Positions 56,161 to 64,000 of a stretch of DNA of 64,000 nt are shown here, piece by piece (position 1 is the stretch's first letter; every line of letters begins with the position of its first letter). A model generated the notes under the pieces. That model saw only the letters and a list, made by a program, of their open reading frames with translations, was not told the DNA's origin and did no database searches. The stretch is from Symbiodinium kawagutii (taxonomy: Eukaryota; Sar; Dinophyceae; Suessiales; Symbiodiniaceae): NCBI GenBank assembly GCA_009767595.1, contig VSDK01012717.1, positions 123,263-187,262 on the forward strand, in the 5' to 3' direction. The position numbers and the translations under genes were made by a program.

Positions 56161-56697
56161 CATTGAACCATAATTCAGGCAAGCTATCAGCATATGGCTC
56201 TGGGCCAAGGGCCCCAAAAAAGTCTGATTGACCACGGTTCTCAGCCGTCGATTAAACATCACTGACCACTCCCTAAACCATCACTTACCAATAGCCATCT
56301 GTATATAACCAGTGCTGAAACCATAATTCTTGAACAGTTGCTGCCATCACATCCATCATTCATCAGTCAACCAATCAATCATATCCATTGACTGTAACCA
56401 ACATGATATGAAACCTTTGTTTAACCGGTGTTTTAAGCATAATCATGACACAGTTGCTAACATCGCATTCATCCATATTCAACCATTACGAAACGATACT
56501 TATCCATCACTACCATTGTTAACCACTACAGTATCACCTAGGACCATGGTTCTAAAGCCATTATTAAGAAATCACTATCACTAATTCCTTCCTCTTCAAT
56601 CACCAATCACAAATTGTTTCACCACTCACTATGGTTATTACTATCCATCACCACTTTTGCAACACCACTTGTCCATCACAGCCATCCCTATTCAAAA

Positions 56698-58871
56698 GGG
56701 AGGGGTTTGTTGTGGGCGCGGGATTTTGATGAGTTTGAGCTTATTTACAGAAATTGCCTTTTCTTAAATCAGGTACCTTGATGTAATAGGCTGTGTAGTA
56801 GTTGGTTATGGCGATGAACATTGGTAATGTCTCAGCTTCCTGGGTACATGGAATTGATGAGCCCTTGTGCAGCATTTGTATTTTCATTATGTTCTACACA
56901 TTTTGTAGTATGCGCATAAGTGTTCTTGCGCTGATTGGATACAGTCATAAATAGATTTTTGAGCTGTTCAAGTAAGCCAAGGTAAGAGTCTTATTGTGTA
57001 CTAGCCAGCATCTATTAGGTAATACTACATGCATTATTTGTAGTATTGCTTTGTATGGGGATGAGTGGATCTTGTTTAAATACATTGGGGTAATTAGATT
57101 AGCCTTCCTTTATAATATATTGCTTTTTAATCACAGAGTACAGTTGCTATTTAGGCTATACTGTCTTTATACTGAGTCGAAAGCTCAGGCAGTTATATAA
57201 GTTTCCCTTTGTTCAGGGCACAGTTCCAATTTGGATTTTAATTTCTGTATACTGAATTGAAAACCATTGGCTTGACATTACCTTTTCACTTTCTATTTTA
57301 GGTTTACTATTAACTAGGATTGCAATACTTTTGTTATTATACACATAGTGTTAAGATAAATAATGACGGAATTATTTAGATGCATGTAAATTATTTCCTC
57401 CATCTGATTATAGCTCCCAAAGGACTTCTGAAAATAATTCACAATAACTATAGCAACCATTATTACAATTTACACATGGCTAAAGTATGAACACCTTAGC
57501 CAACATATTCCAATGAACTATAAGTAGCAAATAGGTTAATGGCTAAAAGCCACCATAGGCAATTATAACATGTTCTCTTGCCATAAAAAAAGGCATGTGT
57601 TTGAACTGTGTAAGCCCATGACAATATATTTCCCAAAGAATCAATACAAAAAATAATGAGTACCAGTGCAGCCTTGCTAGGTTATATGGAGCCAATAGCT
57701 TCCTCCCTAAAATTGACATATCTACATGATAAATATGTCATTTCTAGGTAGGGTTTATGGAACTAACATTATCATTTGGATTTCAAGCAACACTATACAA
57801 TGATCAGGTGTGAGCCACTGATCATGAAAGTCCTTCTTGATGAATGGAACCATGCAACTAAATGGCCATGCAACTAAAGATAGCTATAATAACTACAACA
57901 TCAGTAGCTATCCAAATAAACTTAAACCACACATTTTAATACTATTATAATTACTAAAATACAAGGGCCTCATCCAAAAGGACAGATTTGATCTGGATGC
58001 ATGACTCTGGTTGTATTGAACTATGGTTGCTATGTTTTGTTGACTGTGGATTTAATAGTGAGTCTGTCAAATTGTGATTGCTAAGGTTACTTATGATCGA
58101 TAAAGTATATCTATGTAAAATAAATACCTGATTGTTTATGGCTTACTATGGTTATTCTGAAGGTAAGAGCCCCTCGGTATTAACTATCTACTGCCCTTGA
58201 ACATGGCTCCTGAATATTGGAAGGATCCTTCAATATTAATTATGTATGGCCCTTAGATACAAACTCTAAACATTGGGAACATTTTCTACTATCAATTGTC
58301 TTATTTTTTTGGGTCAAAATACGCAAAGACTATTTGGATCAACGCCATGTTGAGACTAACCAGGAAAATATTGTTTGGTTTCTCTTGTTTTTCTCGAAAT
58401 TATCATCTTTCAGGATTAATCTGGATTAATCTAGATTAATCTGGATTAATCTTCGGCCCACCACAAACCAAAAAAACAAAAAAAACAAAAAACAAAAAAA
58501 AACAAAAAAACCAAAAAAACCAAAGATTTCCAGACTAGTCTGAAGATAGCCCTGATCCAAGTAGTCCTGAAAACATTGGTTTTTTTTGTTTTTTTTTGTT
58601 TTTTTGTTTTTTTTTGTTTTTTTTGGTTTTTTTGATCTAGGATTAATCCAGATTAATCCAGATTAATCTTGATGATACATAAACAAACAAACAACAAATA
58701 ATTAGATTTCACACAATACCTTATAACAAATGTTGCGAGCAAACCCTGTACAAGCCTCACAAGGTGTGTTGTAGGCGCAAAAAAACAGCTAACGCAAAAA
58801 TGTTATGGCTAAGTGTAAAGAACCAGATCTAAAATCAAGCTGTTTTCCCGCGCCCACAACAAACCTATCTG
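56698..58871. mobile_element. Non-autonomous hAT-like transposon (2174 bp)
   Basis: The direct repeat ATTCAAAA flanks the element at 56690-56697 and 58872-58879. The ends are imperfect inverted repeats: the inner 20 bp, GGTTTGTTGTGGGCGCGGGA (56704-56723), are exactly complementary to 58846-58865, and 22 of the outer 26 agree. The right end read inward begins CAGATAGG. An 8-bp duplication with T at position 2 and A at position 7 and CAG-type ends is the hAT signature. The interior is markedly AT-rich with no frame over about 70 codons, so no transposase is present. It looks recent because the duplication is perfect. Confidence 0.85.
58412..58668. repeat. Long A-run/T-run foldback inside the hAT-like element
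   Basis: The left arm has four GGATTAATCTGGATTAATCT-type units followed by AAACCAAAAAAACAAAAAAA blocks. The right arm has GTTTTTTTTTGTTTTTTTGG blocks followed by AGGATTAATCCAGATTAATC. The arms are inverted copies about 90 bp long around a 60-bp centre containing CCAGACTAGTCTG. It is probably a nested foldback insertion or a structural part of the transposon. Confidence 0.8.
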
Positions 58872-59214
58872 ATTCAAAAATGTTCATAGCCACCAGCCAA
58901 CAGTTGTTTAACCATTCTTATCCCCAATTAACCTGTATCAATCTCTCACTAAACCCTATGAAACCACGATGAAACCACAATTACACCACTATGAAACCAC
59001 TATTGAACCATACTAAATCACCATAAATTCACTATTAAACCACTATCAACCACTACTAAACCACCATGAAACCACCGACCGCAGATGGGTCCAAGTTCAG
59101 CAGCCCCGGGCCTGTGCTGGCTCCTCCTCCGCCTGCACGGCGCTGGGAGCCTGATCTGCCTCCTGGGTTCGCGCGGCGCCAGGGTGGGTGGCCGTTGGCC
59201 ATGGTGGATGGCTG

Positions 59215-59860
59215 GTGATGGTTAAGGAATGGTTAATGAAGCCTTGGTTAATGAATGGTTAATCTTTAATGATTTGTTGAGGAATAGTTAATGAAGGGTT
59301 GGTGAATGATTGGTTGATGATTGGTTGATGATTGGTTGATGATTGGTGATGATGATGTGTGATGATGATTGGTGCTGGTGGCTAATGGTTGATGATTGGA
59401 TAAGGAATGGTTGATGAATTGGTTGGTGATGATTGGTGAAATGATTGCTGGTTGTTAATGATGGCAAGGATTGTTAATGATTGGTGAATGATTGGTGAAG
59501 TGATTGGTGAATATGATCATTAAACCAAATGAATGATACAATTCGCCTGTATATGATTGGTGAATATGATGAATATTGGTTGGTGAATCGTTAGTGATGA
59601 TGATTGGTGATGATTGCTTAATGATGGTAAATTGGCGGTTCACAGGTGAAAAAGTGATGGTTGTATGATGATTGATGATGATTGGTGAATGATGAGTGAT
59701 GATTGATGGTGATTGATGATGATTGGTGAATGCTTGGTGATAGTTGATGAATGATGGTTGAAAGTTGATAAGGATGGCTGATGATGATGTTGATTAACAA
59801 TGGTTGAAAGTTGATAAAGATGGTTAACGATGGTTGATAATGATTTGTGAAGCCTGTATT
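59215..59860. repeat. TGATGATTGGTTGATGATTGG low-complexity tract
   Basis: For 650 bp the plus strand is almost entirely composed of GGTTGA, TGATGA and TTGGTGA words. The minus-strand frame through it is His/Asn/Ser-rich and artefactual. On its left (59085-59205) is a GC-rich patch open on both strands (for instance minus EADQAPSAVQAEEEPAQARG) that may be an exon. Confidence 0.75.
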
Positions 59861-59909
59861 GACAGTCAAATTTGATAATGTTTGATTAAGCAGGGGTAGT
59901 ATGACGCAC

Positions 59910-59999
59910 AATGAAGTTGTTGCTTTGGTGGTCGGCACATTTTGAAACTCGACATCTTTAAGCCATGGCAGAATACCACGACATCTGTCGGTGGCTTGT
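59910..59999 (-). CDS. Candidate exon (90 bp) with strong pyrimidine tract
   Basis: On the minus strand CAACGTCTCCTTTCTTTTAC and TTCCCCCTGGTCCACACTTG lead to an acceptor GCAAAG. The frame reads KPPTDVVVFCHGLKMSSFKM, then CRPPKQQLH, ending at a donor CATT followed by GTGCGT. Two leading and one trailing base. This is the best acceptor in the window. No family is recognised. Confidence 0.55.
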
Positions 60000-60399
60000 C
60001 TTTGCAAGTGTGGACCAGGGGGAAGTAAAAGAAAGGAGACGTTGAAGAGACAAATGAAACCATTGGAAGAATACAATATAAGCAATGAACTGTGCGTGTG
60101 ACTAGTTACTCCAGCAGGCTGCAAGGACATACAGCAATTAAGGAGATACGGGTATAACTTAACTCATCAGTGCGATGCCATTTACGCATCCATAATATCA
60201 TAATATTCTAGCGAAATATATAAATGCTATCGATGCTTGACCCAAAATAGCTGTCCTTGAAAAACAGCATGGTTTCTTTGCTAAAACTGTTGTGTCGGGA
60301 TGCTTTGGGGTACAGCTACAATAATTACATGTAGAATCTATGAATCTCTCTGTACTTTCCCATGAGTAAAATCAAGCATCATCAATCTGGAACCTTTGG

Positions 60400-60500
60400 C
60401 TCAGGCAAGGCATCAGCCCCTCCGAGGCGCCACCGTGACCTGACGGAGTCTAGCGGGCCGTAACTCGTCCTGATGCGACAGGTGCAGGGTTTGAGGCCGA
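60400..60500 (-). other. GC-rich island with exon-like borders
   Basis: On the minus strand AACCCTGCACCTGTCGCATCAG is a good acceptor, and CTCCGTCAG followed by GTCACGG a donor 34 bp later. The enclosed mini-exon would encode about ten residues (TSYGPLDSV). It is too short to call with confidence. Confidence 0.3.
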
Positions 60501-60810
60501 CGGAGGTGGTGGGAAGAGGGGTTAAGAGATGGTCGGAGGGGGGGGTTCGATCCAAGCGCTTGGTGAGTTTTTCGCTATACTGATCAGTAGGTCCGATGGG
60601 CTACTTTCTCCCAAACTGCCAATTTTGAGGCGCTGATAGGAAACCCCCACATCTCCATGGATCATCACCGTTGCCATTCCCCAAGCCGCCGGTCCATTGT
60701 ATGGGCGAAACGACATCGATTGCCATGCTTACATTTGCCTGGCGGGGCGCCGGTTGGTGGTGCTGGTGTGTCAAGCACCTGGAAGCAGGGTTGGGCCAGA
60801 GGTTGGCTTA

Positions 60811-61163
60811 CACAGTTTAAACGCAATCGTGTTTAAACTGTGTTTGAACATGTTTGAACCCAAATTGTTTCAACCATTTTGGGGGTGACCCATAGTACGA
60901 AACAAGGCTAACTTAGGCCAACTGATTGAAGCTGCTAGAATGAAGTTTGTTTGAACATGTTTAAAGCAGTTAGTACGAATACATGAAATAAGGCAAAGTC
61001 AGGCAACATAGATTGAAACATGTTTAAACCAAGTTGTTCACAAAATAAGCCTAAGTTAGGCTATCTGATGAAAGCTGGTCGGATGAAGTTGTTTAAACAT
61101 TTCAACCCCAAGCCTTCAAACGTGTTTAAACGGTCTGATGTTTAAACGGTTTAATGTTTAAAC
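60811..61163. repeat. Cluster of seven GTTTAAAC palindromes
   Basis: Exact GTTTAAAC occurs at 60815, 60831, 61022, 61091, 61124, 61140 and 61156, with further near copies such as GTTTGAAC. The first two are the arms of a perfect 12-bp hairpin, CACAGTTTAAAC (60811-60822) with GTTTAAACTGTG (60831-60842). Each word is self-complementary. Confidence 0.85.
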
Positions 61164-61204
61164 GTTTTTGAAACGACTCTGCCGGGAAGTCTCAAAATGA
61201 TCTG

Positions 61205-61642
61205 ATGATGGATCCGGTTAAGACTCTAGTGACTATATCATCAACAGGTCTTGAGGCTGTTGACCTATGGCAAGCTGACATCTCAGCCTACCGATTTCCC
61301 ATAGATCAGCGTGGAGTTGCTGCCCCGGGAGCACTGAATCTCTCTGTACAAAGCTGGATGCCACAGCACCATCCTCCCGGGGATGCCGCACCAGACTGCG
61401 CAAAGAGGCACATCTTCATCTTGAAAAAACCGTTGGTCGCGCGCAGCTCAAGCCTCAGAGCTGGATCTGTCATTCAGCAACACGGCTTCGGATGCCTTCG
61501 GATTGAACCTACAAACCTGACCTTGAGCATGGGGACGACAGGTATATCTGTAGCTTCATGGAAGTTGAGGACCTCTGAACTCCAAGACAGCTCCACACGA
61601 TTCGTCTTACGTTTCTTGGTTGAGCCCCATGGCGGCACTTAA
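61205..61642 (+). CDS. 145-codon open frame, coding on one strand uncertain
   Basis: The plus frame runs from ATG to TAA with natural composition: TGLEAVDLWQADISAYRFPI, VAAPGALNLSVQSWMPQHHP, KRHIFILKKPLVARSSSLRA. The minus strand has two competing stretches with better G/C third positions, RVELSWSSEVLNFHEATDIP then VVPMLK before a GTCAGG donor, and LRLELRATNGFFKMKMCLFA after a GATCCAG acceptor. Either a small intronless plus gene or two minus exons with an 85-bp intron would fit. No family is recognised on either strand. Confidence 0.35.
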   Translation: MMDPVKTLVTISSTGLEAVDLWQADISAYRFPIDQRGVAAPGALNLSVQSWMPQHHPPGDAAPDCAKRHIFILKKPLVARSSSLRAGSVIQQHGFGCLRIEPTNLTLSMGTTGISVASWKLRTSELQDSSTRFVLRFLVEPHGGT

Positions 61643-61665
61643 GCATCGGCTATTTGCATTCACGT

Positions 61666-61764
61666 GGCGGTGTCTCAAAATGGGGGATCCCCAAAATGGT
61701 TGGTTTATTGCTACACATGATTCAAAAACATGACTTGGGAGGTCCCTCACCCTCAGAAACCACC
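61666..61764. mobile_element. Family A inverted-repeat element (A12)
   Basis: The left end is GGCGGTGTCTCAAAATGGGG and the right end is CACCCTCAGAAACCACC. The core GGTTGGTTTATTGCTACA is shared with A8 and A10. The flanks do not form a clean duplication. Confidence 0.7.
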
Positions 61765-62123
61765 AAATAGCATTTCCTTTGTGAAACCTTGGTCTCAACA
61801 TTCGACTGAGATGACACACTGCCCCATGGATCAAGGATTTGCTCATTCCAGGGGCCCACGCTCGGAATGCGCGAACCGACATCTTTCATCATTGCATGCT
61901 CCATGGGTGAGCAATTTCCTGGCCGGTGCCCGGCGGAAGTGCGAGTCTGGGTTGGTAATGAATGACACCGTGCCTGTGGAAGCAACTAAGGGTTCATCAG
62001 TTCAGCAACGGGGATTCTCTAGCTGCTGGCCAGGGTTAATATGCTCAGCTATGCTCAGCTAACACTTGGTTCTTGACAAGAAATGGTTACACTTACAGTT
62101 GTCTATTGATGAAACATACACAT

Positions 62124-62220
62124 GGTGGTTTCTCAAAATAGGGGTAACCCCAGGTCATCCTTTATTGGCCATTGATACTAACCAACCATTTTTGGGGGTT
62201 CCCTCTTTGCAGAAACCACC
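62124..62220. mobile_element. Family A inverted-repeat element (A13) with ACAT duplication
   Basis: It starts GGTGGTTTCTCAAAATAGGG and ends CCCTCTTTGCAGAAACCACC. ACAT flanks it at 62120-62123 and 62221-62224. Confidence 0.85.
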
Positions 62221-62312
62221 ACATCCACATCCCCGTGGCGCTGGAACACTCCAAGTCGAGGGCCGCACCGCGCTGGACAAACACCAAACCCATCTACACG
62301 CTTGAAGGAAAA

Positions 62313-62412
62313 GGTGGCTTCTCAAAATAAGGACAAACCCAGAATCGTTGGTTTGTTATGTTTGTTACTAACAAAAAGTTTGTAAAGGATGATTTGAGGT
62401 TACTGTTGAAAA
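62313..62412. mobile_element. Family A element (A14), decayed
   Basis: The left end GGTGGCTTCTCAAAATAAGG is clear. The right part, GATGATTTGAGGTTACTGTTGAAA, has lost the terminus. It is 92 bp from copy A13. Confidence 0.55.
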
Positions 62413-62419
62413 AGAACAA

Positions 62420-63600
62420 ATGATAGATATCAGATCGTTTGGCCCCTTTGCCGGTTTTCCTACTTGGAATACTTAGCTAAAAGGTCACAGCAGAGTTAGG
62501 TCCATTTCTAGACCTCTGGGCGAGGTGGTCACTCCAAGAAGATAGAGGACTCTGAGTATACTGTTCCTCTTCTGTTCACATCCCAAACACATGTTTGAAA
62601 AGCATAAAGGGAACAAACATGAGAACAGGCTCATTGGCTTGGCATGTTCATGTCTTTTGTCTGATATTTTCTGGCTTAACAACTCAAACCCCTTCCCATG
62701 GTCAGGTGCCGTTGGTCTCCATCGGAGCGCCGGTCCTACACATGCTCGTTCTGGTCAAATCTGGTTTTGTTCTGACCTGACCGTCGTGGCGACAAGGTGC
62801 GGCTTCTTGGAAAACCATCCAATGTGCTACCCTATGCTTCCAGTTACCATGATTCATAGGGGGTGGTAACCAACCCCACTTACAACTGCTTGTAGAAACG
62901 AGCTGGTTATACCTACTATTTCTCCCAGTAACTGGAAGCATAGAGCTATGGTTTTCCACGAATATGTAAATCATGACAAAATATCAGGTATAGTACCGGT
63001 ATACCCCATTCAGTTTCTGGTATTTGTCTGCATTCATGAAATCAACACTCTCGTTGACAATGTACTTATGTCATGGTGGACGCCTCAAAAAGTTGTAGAA
63101 TCACCACATGTTCAAGTGGTGAACAATCCCGTCAAAGATCCTGCCGAGGTTGTTCCTGAAAGTTCCCAACTCCTGGACTCAGGACCTCCCCCCCCAAACT
63201 GCTGATCGCAGTTGTAACTCTGGCCAGATTTTTACCAACAACTCGCTTGGATTGATCACGCGAGGCACAGTCAATATATGTCAATATTACCCCGCATGAG
63301 ACGAATCCAATTGCAAAGCGCAAATTTTGATGAACATGGTCGAGAACAACATCTATCCAGCAGATTGCTGGGATAATTGTTGAACATAAAGATACCGTGA
63401 GCTATCAAGATACTTTGTCATTCGTCAATAGCTGTGTCACTCATTGACACAAGTAAATCATCACCAATCAAAAGCTATGTCGAAAACGCGAGTCAGAAAA
63501 AGTGAGACTGGTCGTATTAGGTGTAGGGAGAAAAACCAACACCTAAATGTTAACTGTGTCACACAGTGTCAAAACCTATTGAGCTGCGCTAAAAACCTTG
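62420..63600. other. Moderately complex interval without a supported gene
   Basis: Several 60-90 codon frames on both strands (for example plus 62948-63205) are open but lack convincing splice pairs or composition. A family-like inverted pair, ACCATGATTCATAGGGGGTG and its neighbourhood, is too weak to name. Confidence 0.3.
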
Positions 63601-63627
63601 ACACTTTCCCATGTCGTAAGAAAACCC

Positions 63628-63736
63628 TTACGCGAGAGCTTACGCATCGCTTACGCGCGTACAGCTGTGGCTTACGCGGGAACAACTTTTATGACAAAGC
63701 TTACGCGGGCTGACGCGGCCTTACGCTGGCTTACGC
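63628..63736. repeat. Cluster of TTACGC / TTACGCGGGC motifs
   Basis: TTACGC occurs at 63628, 63640, 63651, 63672, 63701, 63721 and 63731, three times extended to TTACGCGGG, plus one TGACGCGG variant. Spacings are irregular (9-29 bp). The patch is CpG-rich in AT-rich surroundings and stands on the plus strand only. Confidence 0.85.
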
Positions 63737-64000
63737 GGGCTGTTATGACAAGGCTGCAATTGCAAATGAATACGGAGGTTTTTAGTGTCGCTCTATTGTT
63801 GCTAAAAGTTGACAAAATGTAGTTGACAAAATACTTCATTTGTCAACCGTATCAATCATGTCAGTGGAATCAGGTCGGGATGGCAACTCAGAAGGCCAAA
63901 TACCGCTACCAACCAGCCATCAACATTGGTCTTGACCATTAATTGTCCACACTCAACGGTACCCTCAAGGGTCAGCAACTGGTCCGGATACAGGTGTGCC

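Noticed and set aside
59618..60130. A 170-codon minus-strand frame rich in His, Asn and Ser
   Set aside because: Most of it lies in the TGATGATTGG low-complexity tract. Only 59910-59999 keeps exon-like features.
60541..60560. GGTTCGATCC, resembling the T arm of a tRNA
   Set aside because: No acceptor stem, D arm or anticodon arm can be built around it.

Overview
This window looks like nuclear DNA of a eukaryote with a large, repeat-rich genome. The best fit I can infer is an alveolate, probably a dinoflagellate, but no marker gene proves it. There are no operons, ribosome binding sites, rRNA or tRNA genes that I can recognise. Most of the 64 kb is AT-rich, low-complexity DNA made of degenerate words such as TGATGGTTA and its complement CAACCATCA, trinucleotide microsatellites, minisatellites and short inverted-repeat elements. 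One run of Ns (47460-47469) marks a scaffold gap.

Coding signal is sparse and mostly on the minus strand. The only complete-looking gene is an intronless BTB/BACK-type protein (49161-50588). A long G/K-rich open exon lies at 42365-43327 and a two-exon candidate at 39744-40654. About thirty further short blocks (50-230 bp) look like exons. They are GC-rich or have natural amino-acid composition, and are bounded by AG acceptors and GT donors. Many neighbours join in a compatible reading phase, for example 31504-31673, 30244-30338, 29250-29390, 28586-28711, 27846-27948 and 26018-26116. The picture is of one or more minus-strand genes with tiny exons and introns of roughly 0.3-7 kb. A plus-strand exon (34707-35035) and several islands open on both strands mean the strand and frame of individual islands are not all settled. 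All exon calls were made by eye.

The introns are full of small non-autonomous elements. Family A (about 100 bp, ends GGTGGTTTCTC/GAGAAACCACC, about 14 copies) and family B (about 115 bp, ends GGCTATGGGTCAA/TTGACCCATAGCC, 8 copies) both show 4-bp target duplications, sometimes AGGT. Families C and D are less well preserved. A 2174-bp AT-rich element (56698-58871) has imperfect 26-bp inverted ends and a perfect 8-bp duplication ATTCAAAA, as expected of a non-autonomous hAT transposon. Other unusual structures are a triplicated 110-bp unit with mutually exclusive hairpins (45385-45700), a cluster of seven GTTTAAAC palindromes (60811-61163), a cluster of seven TTACGC motifs (63628-63736) and a roughly 650-bp TAGCTAGTTGCAG minisatellite (17500-18150).
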